Source: Rhizobium sp. NXC24 (GTDB taxonomy: Bacteria; Pseudomonadota; Alphaproteobacteria; Rhizobiales; Rhizobiaceae). Taken from it: a stretch of 64,000 nucleotides of DNA. Positions within the stretch are counted from its first letter, which is position 1. Each line of letters opens with the position of its first letter. The stretch spans positions 906,501 through 970,500 of the forward strand of contig NZ_CP024311.1 of the NCBI RefSeq assembly GCF_002944315.1, read 5' to 3'. A model generated the notes under the pieces. The model saw only the letters and a list, made by a program, of their open reading frames with translations. It did not search any database and was not told the origin of the DNA. The translations under genes were made by a program, and so were the position numbers. This document shows positions 18,110-27,121 of this stretch, piece after piece.

Positions 18110-18834
18110 CAGGCAGCCAACTCCCTGTAGCGGGCGATTGCCTCCGTCGGTGGCGCATCCGCGATTAATCGACCTTGATCGAACAGCAGCACCCGATCGA
18201 AATCCTCTATCAGTGGCAGGTCATGGCTGATGACGATGACATGTTCCGGCAGCCCGGCAATGGTTTCCTGAACCAGCGCCCTGTTCCGGAGGTCGAGCTG
18301 ATTGGTCGGTTCGTCGAGAATGAGGATGTCGGGTCCGGTGACGAGCACGGAGCAGAGAGCGGCCATCTGCAGCTCGCCGCCGGAAAGTTCATGTGCGCGC
18401 CGCTCCGCCAGATGGCGGACGCTGAACCGGTCGAGAATGCCGTCCACCGCCGCCTCGATCTCGCTCTTGCCGAGGCCGCGCGCCTTGAGGCCGAAGGCGA
18501 TATCGTCGCGGATGATCGGCAGGATGATCTGATTCTGCGGCGACTGGAAGATATAGCCGACCTTGCCGAGCACGGACTTGGCGTCGGTCACGGTGTCGAG
18601 CCCATTGACGGTGACCCGGCCGGTCGTAGGCTTGGCAAGCCCGTTGATCAGCCGCGCAAATGTCGTCTTGCCGGAACCGTTGAGCCCGATCACACCGACG
18701 CGCCGCTCGCTCAGCGTCAAGCTGAGCGGCGAAAGCGCAAGCCGCGGGCCGAAATTGACGCCGGCATTGTCGAAACGGATATCCAAGCTGCTGGCCCTGT
18801 TCCATCGTGATATCGCGGTCCTATAGCCCATCAT
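18109..18834 (-). CDS. bioM: biotin ECF transporter ATPase BioM
   Basis: A 241-residue ABC ATPase that energises biotin uptake. Walker A is GLNGSGKTT, the Q-loop region is YIFQSPQNQIIL, the signature is LSGGELQMAAL, Walker B is LILDEPTNQLD and the switch His is in VIVISHDLPLI. The start is uncertain: the frame opens with two ATGs at 18834, and a TTG at 18786 (MDIRFDNAGV) would match the usual family length better. No clear ribosome binding site favours either. The promoter must lie in the roughly 60 bp shared with the divergent glycosylase gene. Confidence 0.92.
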   Translation of the reverse strand: MMGYRTAISRWNRASSLDIRFDNAGVNFGPRLALSPLSLTLSERRVGVIGLNGSGKTTFARLINGLAKPTTGRVTVNGLDTVTDAKSVLGKVGYIFQSPQNQIILPIIRDDIAFGLKARGLGKSEIEAAVDGILDRFSVRHLAERRAHELSGGELQMAALCSVLVTGPDILILDEPTNQLDLRNRALVQETIAGLPEHVIVISHDLPLIEDFDRVLLFDQGRLIADAPPTEAIARYRELAA

Positions 18835-18893
18835 AACGAATTATCAAATCAACGCCGTTTGAAAGCATGGGAATTAATGCCTATGATCTGAGC

Positions 18894-20084
18894 ATGACGA
18901 ATCTGCTTTCAAACCGAGATGCCCGCCGCGTCTTCCTCGCCAAGCAGGGGCTTTCCAATCCGCCGAACCGTGCCCTGACCAAGGCCGGGCTGCTGCAGTT
19001 GATCCACGATATCGGCTTCGTGCAGGTCGATAGCATCTCGACGGTCGAGCGGGCGCATCACCAGATTCTGTTTTCCCGCAACCAGACCTATCGGCGCGAA
19101 CATCTGACGGAACTGCTCGAAAAGGACGGCGCGCTGTTCGAAAACTGGACGCATGATGCCTCCATCCTGCCCAGCGCCTTCTTCGTCTATTGGAAGCACC
19201 GGTTTCGCCGCGAGGAGCTGGCGATCGTCGAGCGCTGGCGCAAATGGCGGGGCGAGGGGTTCGAAGCCGCCTTCGAGGAGACCTACGAGCGCGTCCTGAA
19301 AAACGGCGCCATTACCGCCCGTGAGATCAAGGACGAGAACCATACCTCCGGCGGCTGGTGGAACTGGCATCCGAACAAGACCGCGCTCGAATATTTCTGG
19401 CGTACCGGCAAATTCGCCATCGCCGGCCGCACCAATTTCCAAAAGGTCTACGATCTCGTCGAGCGCGTACTGCCGGAAAATTTCCACACGCCCGAAGTCG
19501 GCCACGACGAATTCGTCGACTGGGCTTGCCGCAGCGCTTTGCAACGCCTTGGGTTTGCCACGTCAGGCGAAATCGCCGCCTTCTGGGACTTGGTGACGCC
19601 GCAGGAAGCGAAGACCTGGGTCGACACGCATCGCGCGGAACTCGCCGAAATATTGATCGAGCCCGCCATGGACGGCAAACCGCGCCCTTCCTTCGGCTTT
19701 GCCGATTTCCCAGCTACGCTCGACAGCTTCCCCGAAGCTCCCGCCCGGATGCGCGTCCTCAGCCCCTTCGATCCGACGATACGCGACCGCAACCGCACCG
19801 AACGCCTGTTCGGCTTCTTCTACCGGATCGAGGTCTTCGTGCCGGAGCCGAAGCGTGAATATGGCTATTACGTTTTCCCGCTCCTGGAAGGAGACCGGCT
19901 GATCGGCCGGATCGATATGAAAGCCGACCGCAAGGCGGGCACGCTGGACGTCAAACGCCTGTGGCTGGAACCAAGTGTCCGGGCATCCGCCGGACGGCTG
20001 GAAAAGTTGGAAGCGGAATTGGAGCGGGTGGCGCGTTTTGCCGGGGTGGAGAAGGTGGTGTTTCTGGAGGGGTGGCGGGGATAA
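18894..20084 (+). CDS. YcaQ/AlkZ-like DNA glycosylase with winged helices
   Basis: A 396-residue member of the HTH_42 family, which includes E. coli YcaQ (interstrand crosslink glycosylase) and Streptomyces AlkZ. The catalytic Gln-x-Asp motif is present as FVQVDSIS (residues 44-46 QVD), followed by the conserved VERAHHQILFSRN. The C-terminal part carries FDPTIRDRNRTERLFGFFYRIE, the usual segment before the barrel-like domain. It would remove bulky or crosslinked alkylated bases. The start at 18894 gives the standard family N terminus; the frame is open to 18867. It is divergent from bioM. Confidence 0.88.
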   Translation: MTNLLSNRDARRVFLAKQGLSNPPNRALTKAGLLQLIHDIGFVQVDSISTVERAHHQILFSRNQTYRREHLTELLEKDGALFENWTHDASILPSAFFVYWKHRFRREELAIVERWRKWRGEGFEAAFEETYERVLKNGAITAREIKDENHTSGGWWNWHPNKTALEYFWRTGKFAIAGRTNFQKVYDLVERVLPENFHTPEVGHDEFVDWACRSALQRLGFATSGEIAAFWDLVTPQEAKTWVDTHRAELAEILIEPAMDGKPRPSFGFADFPATLDSFPEAPARMRVLSPFDPTIRDRNRTERLFGFFYRIEVFVPEPKREYGYYVFPLLEGDRLIGRIDMKADRKAGTLDVKRLWLEPSVRASAGRLEKLEAELERVARFAGVEKVVFLEGWRG

Positions 20085-20172
20085 ATTGCCTGTTCTTCCG
20101 TCCTGATTTCCCGCTGGTTTCCGAGAGGACTGCGTAGGCCAAACTGCACTTGAACCTTGGGGCAGAGATCAC

Positions 20173-21222
20173 ATGAGCAGCATTTATGTATTCGATGGGC
20201 ATAATGATGCGGTTCAGTTCATGGTGGATTATAAATCTACCGGCCGGGATTTTATGGTCCGATCGGAGATGGGGCATCTTGATCTTCCGCGAGCGCGTGA
20301 AGGCCGCTTGGCTGGCGGATTGTTTGCAATGCATGCCTCTCCAGAACACGAGCCGGTGGATGACCTTACTATCACTCGTGATGGATACGAAGTTCGTTAT
20401 GCCGATGCCGTCCATCCGGACTATGCCCGTGGACAAATCGATGGCCAGCTTTCCGCGATGAGGGGTTTGATCGAACGCTCCAACGGCCAGATCCGCCTCG
20501 CCACAAGCGTGAATGATATTCGGACTGCCCAGATGGACGCCGCCTTTGCCGTCGTGCTTCATATAGAGGGGGCAGAGGCCATCGGCCCTGATTTCGGATA
20601 TCTGGATGCCCTATATGACGCGGGCCTCCGATCTCTCGGCATCGTTTGGAGCCGTCCGAATATTTTTGGCTATGGCGTCCCGTTCGCTTATCCGAGGTCT
20701 CCCGATACTGGGCCGGGGCTTACGGATTTAGGCAAGAGCCTGGTCAAAAGATGCAATGCTCTCGGAATAATGATCGATGTTTCCCATCTGAACGAGCGTG
20801 GGTTTTGGGACGTGGCCGCCCTGAGCACCGCTCCGCTTGTCGCCACGCATGCCTGCGCTCACGCCCTATGCCCATCGACCCGAAACCTAACCGATCGGCA
20901 GTTAGATGCCATTCGCGATACTGACGGGGTCATCGGATTGAACCTGGCCGTCAACGACATTCGCCCCGATGGCCACCTTGAAGACGACACGCCTCTCGAC
21001 CTTGTTGTTCGTCATTTCGACTATCTCATAGGTCGCGTCGGAGCGGATAGGGTCGCTCTCGGATCAGATTTTGATGGCGCGGTCATGCCCCGCCAAATCA
21101 AGGATGCAAGCGGCCTGCCACATCTCATAGACGCCATGCGCAAAAATGAATTCGATGAGTTGACCCTGCGAAAATTCGCCTATGACAATTGGCTTCGCGT
21201 GTTCGGCCTGACTTGGAGATAG
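20173..21222 (+). CDS. membrane-dipeptidase family (M19) peptidase
   Basis: A 349-residue renal-dipeptidase-type zinc peptidase. It has the N-terminal metal site DGHND, the bridging acid in LHIEGAEAIGPDF, IDVSHLNERGFWDV with a metal-binding His, the second His in LVATHACAHAL with STRNLTD, and ALGSDFDGAVMP near the end. Such enzymes cleave dipeptides, sometimes with D-residues. No signal peptide is visible, so it is probably cytoplasmic. Base composition is clearly more AT-rich than its neighbours, with many GAT, TTT and ATA-type codons, suggesting later acquisition. Confidence 0.9.
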   Translation: MSSIYVFDGHNDAVQFMVDYKSTGRDFMVRSEMGHLDLPRAREGRLAGGLFAMHASPEHEPVDDLTITRDGYEVRYADAVHPDYARGQIDGQLSAMRGLIERSNGQIRLATSVNDIRTAQMDAAFAVVLHIEGAEAIGPDFGYLDALYDAGLRSLGIVWSRPNIFGYGVPFAYPRSPDTGPGLTDLGKSLVKRCNALGIMIDVSHLNERGFWDVAALSTAPLVATHACAHALCPSTRNLTDRQLDAIRDTDGVIGLNLAVNDIRPDGHLEDDTPLDLVVRHFDYLIGRVGADRVALGSDFDGAVMPRQIKDASGLPHLIDAMRKNEFDELTLRKFAYDNWLRVFGLTWR

Positions 21223-21262
21223 CTGACTACGGTTATTCAAGAATGCTGACCCATTAACAAGA

Positions 21263-22366
21263 TCAGCAAATCTCCGTCCGGGCGATCTCGATGCCGAACC
21301 CTTCCAGGCCGACATAGTGCCGTTCGCGGCTGGTGAGCAGTTTGATCGAGCTGACGCCGAGATCTTTCAGAATCTGCGCGCCGAGGCCGATTTCCAGCCA
21401 TTCGCTGTCGCGGGCCTGGGCCTCGGCATGGGTCTCGTGGCCGGCCTGGCGGGATTTGCGACCATTGTCGATATGGCCGACGCCAACGGAACCTTCGCGG
21501 AGATAAACGATGATGCCGCGGCCTTCATCAGCGATCTTCTTCATGTAGAAATCGACCGGACGGCGCTTTCCGAACAGGTCTTCGGCCACATTTTCCGGAT
21601 GCAGGCGCACCGGAATGTCGATGCCGTCGCGGATGTCGCCAAAGACGACTGCGAGATGCTGCATCGGGTCCCAGGGTAGCGAATAGGTGTGAGCGCGCGC
21701 CTTGCCGAACGGCGTTTCGATATCGAAGCTGGCGCCGAGTTCGATCAGCGTTTCCTTGCGCTGGCGATAGGCGATGAGGTCGGCGACGGAGATGAGCTTC
21801 AGCTCGTTCCGCTCGGCAAATTCCACCACCTGCTGGCCGCGCGTCACCGTGCCGTCGTCATTGACGAGCTCGCTGATGACGCCGATCGGCGGCAGGCCGG
21901 CGAGCTTGCAGAGGTCTACGGCGGCTTCCGTATGGCCAGAGCGCATCAGCACCCCACCTTCCCGCGAGACCAGCGGGAAGATATGGCCGGGTCGGAGGAA
22001 ATCGGTCGGGCCGACATTCGGATTGGCGAGATTGCGCACCGTCAGCGTGCGGTCGTCGGCGGAAATGCCCGTCGTCGTGCCGTGCTTGAAGTCGACGGAA
22101 ACGGTAAATGCGGTTGTATGCGCGGAATCGTTTTCCGCCACCATGGCATTGAGGTTCAGGCGCTTGGCCTCCTCGCGCGGCATCGGCGTGCAGACGATCC
22201 CCGACGTATGGCGGACGATGAAGGCCATCTTCTCGGGCGTGCAATGGACGGCGGCAACGATCAGGTCGCCTTCATTCTCGCGGTCGTTATCGTCCATGAC
22301 GACGACGATCTCGCCGGCCTCGAAGGCTCGGAGGGCTTCCACCACGCGCTTCTGATCATAGGGCAT
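21263..22366 (-). CDS. ribB: 3,4-dihydroxy-2-butanone 4-phosphate synthase with degenerate GTP-cyclohydrolase-II-like domain (RibBX type)
   Basis: A 367-residue riboflavin-pathway protein. Residues 1 to about 205 form a complete DHBP synthase, with VVMDDNDRENEGDLI, the DFLRPGHIFPL segment and RSGHTEAAVDLCKLAG, making the four-carbon precursor from ribulose 5-phosphate. The remaining about 160 residues resemble GTP cyclohydrolase II, but the three zinc cysteines are absent: the segment aligned to them reads RLHPENVAEDLFGKRR, with no CxC. This matches the RibBX variant described in proteobacteria, in which the second domain is not a cyclohydrolase. It lies 10 bp downstream of aroC in the same direction. 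Confidence 0.92.
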   Translation of the reverse strand: MPYDQKRVVEALRAFEAGEIVVVMDDNDRENEGDLIVAAVHCTPEKMAFIVRHTSGIVCTPMPREEAKRLNLNAMVAENDSAHTTAFTVSVDFKHGTTTGISADDRTLTVRNLANPNVGPTDFLRPGHIFPLVSREGGVLMRSGHTEAAVDLCKLAGLPPIGVISELVNDDGTVTRGQQVVEFAERNELKLISVADLIAYRQRKETLIELGASFDIETPFGKARAHTYSLPWDPMQHLAVVFGDIRDGIDIPVRLHPENVAEDLFGKRRPVDFYMKKIADEGRGIIVYLREGSVGVGHIDNGRKSRQAGHETHAEAQARDSEWLEIGLGAQILKDLGVSSIKLLTSRERHYVGLEGFGIEIARTEIC

Positions 22367-22376
22367 GAAAACGTCC

Positions 22377-23474
22377 TTATTTCAGCCGGCCGGTCTGGCC
22401 GCGATCCCTAAGGTAATGATCGGCTATGGCGCAGGCAACCATCGCCTCGCCGATCGGCACGGCGCGAATGCCGACGCAAGGGTCATGGCGGCCCTTGGTG
22501 CGGACATCGACATTGTTGCCGTCGGCATCGATCGATCGGCGCTCGGTCAGGATCGACGAGGTCGGCTTGATGGCGAAGCGGGCGATGACCGGCTCGCCGG
22601 TGGAAATGCCGCCCAATATGCCGCCGGCATGGTTGGATAGGAAGATGCGGTTGCCGTCATTGCCCATGCGCATTTCGTCGGCGTTTTCCTCGCCGCTCAT
22701 TTCGGCAGCAGCAAAGCCATTGCCGATCTCGACGCCCTTGACGGCGTTGATCGACATCAGCAGCGAGGCGATATCCTGATCGAGCTTGCTGTAGATCGGT
22801 GCGCCAAGACCGGCGGGCACGCCTTCGGCAATGACTTCGACAACGGCGCCGATCGAGGAGCCGGCCTTGCGGATGCCGTCGAGATATTCCTCCCAGACCG
22901 GCACGATTTCCGGATCCGGCGAGAAGAACGGGTTCTGATCGACCTGTGCCCAGTCCCAATTGGCGCGATTTATCTTGTGCTTTCCGATTTGTACCAGCGC
23001 GCCGCGCACGGTAACGCCGGGCACGACGAGGCGGGCAATACCGCCGGCGGCGACACGCGCCGCGGTCTCGCGGGCCGACGAACGGCCGCCACCGCGATAG
23101 TCGCGAATGCCGTATTTGACGTCATAGGTATAGTCGGCATGGCCGGGGCGATAACGCCGCGCGATCTCGCCGTAATCCTTGGAACGCTGGTCGGTGTTTT
23201 CGATCAGCATCGAGATCGGCGTGCCCGTCGAAATCATCGTCTCGCCGTCTTCATCCAGCATCACGCCGGACAGTACCTTGACGAGATCATCTTCGCGGCG
23301 CTGCGTCACGAAGCGCGACTGTCCCGGCTTGCGCTTGTCGAGCCAGACCTGAATGTCCTCAAGCTTGAAACGGAGCCCCGGGGGGCAGCCGTCGACGACG
23401 CAGCCAAGCGCCGGCCCGTGGCTTTCGCCCCAGGTGGTGACGCGGAAGAGATGACCGAATGTATTGTGCGACAT
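22377..23474 (-). CDS. aroC: chorismate synthase
   Basis: A 365-residue FMN-dependent enzyme that converts 5-enolpyruvylshikimate 3-phosphate to chorismate, the last step of the shikimate pathway. It has all family signatures: [19 protein letters not shown] near the N terminus, the [15 protein letters not shown] segment and the C-terminal [18 protein letters not shown] chose the ATG at 23474 because it gives [20 protein letters not shown], the normal start. It is followed closely by ribBX, probably in one transcript. Confidence 0.96.
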   Translation of the reverse strand: MSHNTFGHLFRVTTWGESHGPALGCVVDGCPPGLRFKLEDIQVWLDKRKPGQSRFVTQRREDDLVKVLSGVMLDEDGETMISTGTPISMLIENTDQRSKDYGEIARRYRPGHADYTYDVKYGIRDYRGGGRSSARETAARVAAGGIARLVVPGVTVRGALVQIGKHKINRANWDWAQVDQNPFFSPDPEIVPVWEEYLDGIRKAGSSIGAVVEVIAEGVPAGLGAPIYSKLDQDIASLLMSINAVKGVEIGNGFAAAEMSGEENADEMRMGNDGNRIFLSNHAGGILGGISTGEPVIARFAIKPTSSILTERRSIDADGNNVDVRTKGRHDPCVGIRAVPIGEAMVACAIADHYLRDRGQTGRLK

Positions 23475-23775
23475 GGGAAACGACCGGATTACTGTGGCCC
23501 GGCGGCGGCCGCGCCTTTGTCTCTTGGAATTGCGGCACACTCATAGGCCAAAAAGCTGCCGAGGCAAATCTTTCTTTCCGTGATGGATCCCGCACGGCGA
23601 GAACCCGCAAACGCTCGATATGGTAAACGAAGATTAATCCATGCTGTGGATCGTGAAAACACATTCATCAATTAGGCGACGAAAGCCATTGTTGCGGGCA
23701 ACTTCCGCCATATTCAAAGCGTTACCTTGGAACAATCAAATTTAGCACTGATAATGAATCAAAAGGGTACTCCCG
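23475..23775. other. divergent intergenic region aroC / DUF1344
   Basis: About 300 bp of mixed composition, becoming AT-rich toward the DUF1344 gene, with no credible gene. It must contain the divergent promoters. I could not assign a convincing -35/-10 pair, riboswitch or operator in it. Confidence 0.5.
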
Positions 23776-24036
23776 ATGCGCTTCTTTGTTGCGACGCTCC
23801 TGGCCACGGCAAGTCTCCTCGCCCCCGTCGCCGGCTTTGCCGAAAGCGCTGATGTCGAGGCCACGATCAAGAAGGTCGATGAGAAGAATTTCAGCATTAC
23901 GCTGGACGACGGCAAGAATTATCAGGCGCCGCAGGATTTCGATTTCACGGGTCTAAAGGCCGGCGTCAAAGTGGTCGTCTTTTATACCGAGGTCGACGGC
24001 AAGCGCGTCATCAACGATCTCGATATCGTGCAGTAG
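23776..24036 (+). CDS. DUF1344 domain secreted protein
   Basis: An 86-residue protein with a cleavable signal peptide (MRFFVATLLATASLLAPVAGFAE). The mature part is a short beta-rich DUF1344 domain: DVEATIKKVDEKNFSITLDD followed by FTGLKAGVKVVVFYTEVDG. Small periplasmic proteins of this family are common in rhizobia and their function is not known. It is monocistronic and converges with the phosphatase gene. Confidence 0.8.
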   Translation: MRFFVATLLATASLLAPVAGFAESADVEATIKKVDEKNFSITLDDGKNYQAPQDFDFTGLKAGVKVVVFYTEVDGKRVINDLDIVQ

Positions 24037-24067
24037 GGAACGGGGATTATTCCTTTAGCAGGCGGCT

Positions 24068-24661
24068 TTAGATCCAGCCGATGATGTTCATCTGCGTATC
24101 GACCTTCAAGATACGATCCTGCGGGATTTCCGCTTCAGCGGCATCTTCTTTCGAGACATCGGCGATCAACCGGAACAGCGAGCGGATGACGCCGCCATGG
24201 GTGACGCAGACGGTCGGCCGATCGACCGAAGTCAGCCAGGAGCCGACGCGCCAGGAGAGGATTTCGTAGCTCTCTGCATCATCGCCGGGCGGGATGAAGT
24301 CCCACTTGCCGGCGTTGCGCTCGGCAAGACGTTCGGCCTCGGTCGCCTTCAGCTCCTTGAGGGTGAAACCTTCCCAGGCACCGAAAGAGACTTCGACCAG
24401 CCGTTCGTCCGTGCGATAGTCCTTGGGTGGCAGGCCCATGGCTTCGCGCGCGATTTCCATGGTTTCGCGGGTGCGCCTGAGCGGACTTGCGACAAAGTCG
24501 AAAGGCTGGTTTTCAAAGGTGAGGATTTCGCCGAGCTCAACACCATTCTGCCGCGCCTGCGCGCGACCGATGGCGTTGAGATCGATATCCTTCTGTCCCT
24601 GCAACCGGCGCTCGGCATTCCAGTCCGTCTGACCGTGGCGTATCACATAAAGAGGCGGCAC
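24068..24661 (-). CDS. histidine phosphatase family protein
   Basis: A 197-residue phosphoglycerate-mutase-like phosphatase. The catalytic motif RHG is in LYVIRHGQTDWNAERRLQG. The second Arg is in VASPLRRTRETMEIA, the acid region in VEVSFGAWEGFTLKEL, and the second catalytic His in CVTHGGVIRSLFR. The substrate is unknown. It lies 18 bp downstream of fabI on the same strand and is likely cotranscribed. Confidence 0.88.
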   Translation of the reverse strand: MPPLYVIRHGQTDWNAERRLQGQKDIDLNAIGRAQARQNGVELGEILTFENQPFDFVASPLRRTRETMEIAREAMGLPPKDYRTDERLVEVSFGAWEGFTLKELKATEAERLAERNAGKWDFIPPGDDAESYEILSWRVGSWLTSVDRPTVCVTHGGVIRSLFRLIADVSKEDAAEAEIPQDRILKVDTQMNIIGWI

Positions 24662-24679
24662 GGTCAGGTTTCCTGTTGA

Positions 24680-25498
24680 TCAATCCTTGATGACGGCGAT
24701 GTCAGGCGCATCGACGGCCTTCATGCCGATGGCGTGATAGCCCGAATCGACATGGTGCACTTCGCCGGTGACGGCGGTGGAAAGATCGGAGAGCAGATAA
24801 AGCGCGGAGTTGCCGACTTCGTCGATCGAAACCGTGCGCTTTAGCGGCGCGTTATATTCGTTCCATTTCAGAATATAGCGGAAGTCGCCGATGCCGGCGG
24901 CGGCCAGCGTCTTGATCGGGCCGGCCGAAATGGCGTTGACGCGAATGCCGCGACCGCCGAGGTCGACGGCAAGGTAGCGCACGCTTGCTTCGAGCGCAGC
25001 CTTGGCGACGCCCATGACGTTGTAATTCGGCATGACCTTTTCCGCGCCGTAATAGGTCAGCGTGATGATCGAGCCGCCATCGTTCATGATGCGCTCGGCG
25101 CGCTGGGCGACGGCGAGCAGCGAATAGACGGAGATGTCCATGGTGCGCGCGAAATTATCGCGGCTGGTGTCGACATAGCGGCCGGTCAGCTCATCCTTGT
25201 CGGAGAAGGCAATGGCATGCACGACGAAATCGATCTTGCCCCATTTGGCTTCCAGCGAGTCGATGACGGCGTCGATCGTCGCGGGTTCCGTAACGTCGCA
25301 ATGGCCTGCCATGAAGGCGCCGAGTTCCTGGGCGAGCGGCTCGACGCGCTTCTTCAGAGCGTCGCCCTGCCACGTCAACGCGATTTCGGCACCGGCTTCG
25401 GAACAGGCCTTGGCAATACCCCACGCTATGGAACGGTTGTTTGCAACGCCGAGGATGACGCCGCGCTTGCCTGCCATGAGGCCAGTGGCTTGAGCCAT
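24680..25498 (-). CDS. fabI: enoyl-[acyl-carrier-protein] reductase (NADH)
   Basis: A 272-residue short-chain dehydrogenase-type FabI that reduces enoyl-ACP in the last step of fatty acid elongation. It has the FabI-specific opening GLMAGKRGVILGVANNRSIAWG, the active-site tyrosine and lysine region YYGAEKVMPNYNVMGVAKAALE, and the substrate-loop stretch SAGPIKTLAAAGIGDF. A GGGAGC-type ribosome binding site precedes the ATG. The J-domain gene lies upstream and the phosphatase gene downstream, all on the minus strand. Confidence 0.95.
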   Translation of the reverse strand: MAQATGLMAGKRGVILGVANNRSIAWGIAKACSEAGAEIALTWQGDALKKRVEPLAQELGAFMAGHCDVTEPATIDAVIDSLEAKWGKIDFVVHAIAFSDKDELTGRYVDTSRDNFARTMDISVYSLLAVAQRAERIMNDGGSIITLTYYGAEKVMPNYNVMGVAKAALEASVRYLAVDLGGRGIRVNAISAGPIKTLAAAGIGDFRYILKWNEYNAPLKRTVSIDEVGNSALYLLSDLSTAVTGEVHHVDSGYHAIGMKAVDAPDIAVIKD

Positions 25499-25620
25499 AT
25501 TCTGCTCCCTTGAACTTTCGAATGATCCTGCCTATGGCATAGGCCGATCCCCTGTTCAAGCATCGGAAAGATCATCAACTGTTAGGGATCGTAACAAAGG
25601 GTGCGGTTGTCACTGAAATT

Positions 25621-26784
25621 TCACAAAAAAAGCCCCTCGCGCATGCTGCGCATCAAATCGGTAACTTTGTCGTCCGGTTTTTCCCACAGCATCAGGCGCA
25701 ATTCCACCACGAGATTGCCTTTTCCGCCATGCCCGTCCGGTAGTCCCTGGTCAGAGATTCGGATGACCTGATCCGAACCGGACCAGGGGGGGACTGTCAG
25801 CCTGACCGGCCCGCTCAATCCCTCGACCGTTGTCTCATAACCGAGCACCGCATTTTCGATGGTCACGGGAAGGGTCGTGTGGACGTCGAGGCCATTAAGC
25901 GTGAAGCGGCTGTCGGTGGAGAGATGGATGGTGATCGCGACATCGCCGCGCAGCATCCCCTGCAATTTCATCCCCTGGCCCTTCAGATGCACCACCTGGC
26001 CGTTGCTGATATCCGTCGTCGCCTGAAAGCGCGCCTCCCGTCCGTCGGACAGCGGTACGGCAATCCAGTTTCCCTTCAACATGTCATCGAGGGTGACGGT
26101 CGCTTCGGCAGCGATCTCCGGTGTTTTCTCCGGCACTTTGTCCTGAACGCTGCCGCCCGTAAAGCGGCGCACGAGCGAGCCAAGAATGCCGAAGCGCGAG
26201 CGGAAGACGGTTGAGCCGGTGCCCGTCGCAAGCTGCTCCTCTTCGGCAAAGTTTTCTTCCGTCTCGCCGCTCTCCGGTTCGCGTGGCTTTTCCGTCTCCG
26301 CGGCACTGGCGGCGGTCTCTGCCTGGTTGGGTGCGGCACGGGCGGCCTTGGCGCCGAAAATGCGCTCGACCATATCCTCGGGTGACTCGGCGCCGGCCGC
26401 CTGCGGGTTGGCGGCCGACGCAGCCTTCTGCGCCTTCTGGGCATTGGCGCGGGCGAGTTCTTCCATGATCTTTTCGGCGTTGGCGCGTGCGGCCTTGGCA
26501 CGCTCCGCTGCTTCGCGGGCAGCCTGACGCTGCTGCATGATGGTCTGCTCTGTGCTTTGGCCCTTCGCCTCGGCCATGCGCGCCACTTGATCGTAACGGC
26601 TGCGCTTCTGCGGGTCCTTCAGCGTTTCATAGGCGCGGCCGATCTCGGCAAAGCGCTCCGTTGCCGTGGGATCGCCGATGTTGTGATCGGGATGTACGGC
26701 CTTGGCCAGGTTGCGCCATGCCGCCTTGATTTCGTCCGCCCCGGCATCCCGCTTTACGCCAAGCACCTTGTAAGGATCGCGCAT
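25621..26784 (-). CDS. DnaJ domain co-chaperone (CbpA-like architecture)
   Basis: A 387-residue protein. An N-terminal J domain (about 1-70) carries the HPD motif in AKAVHPDHNIGD, the segment that stimulates DnaK. A long Ala/Glu-rich linker (about 75-215) follows, partly coiled and low in complexity. The C-terminal peptide-binding domains begin near VTLDDMLKGNWIAVPLSDGR. No zinc-finger repeats are present, so it is a type II (CbpA-like) J protein. I chose the ATG at 26784; a second ATG directly upstream at 26787 is equivalent, while the open frame to 26850 shows no family similarity. Confidence 0.85.
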   Translation of the reverse strand: MRDPYKVLGVKRDAGADEIKAAWRNLAKAVHPDHNIGDPTATERFAEIGRAYETLKDPQKRSRYDQVARMAEAKGQSTEQTIMQQRQAAREAAERAKAARANAEKIMEELARANAQKAQKAASAANPQAAGAESPEDMVERIFGAKAARAAPNQAETAASAAETEKPREPESGETEENFAEEEQLATGTGSTVFRSRFGILGSLVRRFTGGSVQDKVPEKTPEIAAEATVTLDDMLKGNWIAVPLSDGREARFQATTDISNGQVVHLKGQGMKLQGMLRGDVAITIHLSTDSRFTLNGLDVHTTLPVTIENAVLGYETTVEGLSGPVRLTVPPWSGSDQVIRISDQGLPDGHGGKGNLVVELRLMLWEKPDDKVTDLMRSMREGLFL

Positions 26785-27121
26785 CATTATAACCACCGTT
26801 TTGAAGGGTGTGCCCGGCCTCGTTGCGGCACCCCAAAAGGAAGAAAACATATGGATCGCGCCGTATCCTCACTCCCCCGGAAGCAAGAAGGTTGACGCGC
26901 ATATGGTGTGATCCTGCGCGAGCAGTTGCTAATCAGTTGTTACGCCCGGCTGGCGGCAACGGTTCGATCTGCCGCAATGGTTAGCCGTTCGCTAAGGAAG
27001 CCAAGCCCTGCTTAAGACTGAAGGCACGGCTTTCGCACCGGATTTGCCTTGACAATAAGTATAGACAACTCATTTCATGATGAGGCGAGCATAGCGACAA
27101 GCGGAAGGGTCAGGGCATCCC
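26785..27121. other. divergent intergenic region dnaJ-like / cyclodeaminase operon
   Basis: About 335 bp with no convincing gene. A TTGACA at 27049-27054 could be the -35 element for the cyclodeaminase operon, but no good -10 stands 16-18 bp downstream (27071-27076 is CATTTC-like). If the promoter is here it is weak or activator-dependent. Confidence 0.4.

Noticed and set aside
18834..18893. Possible BioR operator between bioM and the YcaQ-like gene
   Set aside because: The only candidate (ATTATCAAAT) matches the TTATmkATAA-type box poorly and is not palindromic.
20173..21222. Dipeptidase as part of a natural product or opine cluster
   Set aside because: The gene is AT-richer than its neighbours, but nothing around it supports a pathway; it stands alone between housekeeping genes.
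22367..22376. FMN riboswitch upstream of ribB
   Set aside because: Only 10 bp separate ribB from aroC, so there is no room for a riboswitch leader.
23700..23775. EcfG promoter before the DUF1344 gene
   Set aside because: A GGAAC is present, but no CGTT follows at 16 or 17 bp.
27049..27077. Sigma-70 promoter for the cyclodeaminase operon
   Set aside because: TTGACA is perfect but no acceptable -10 box is found at 16-18 bp, so I did not list it as a promoter.
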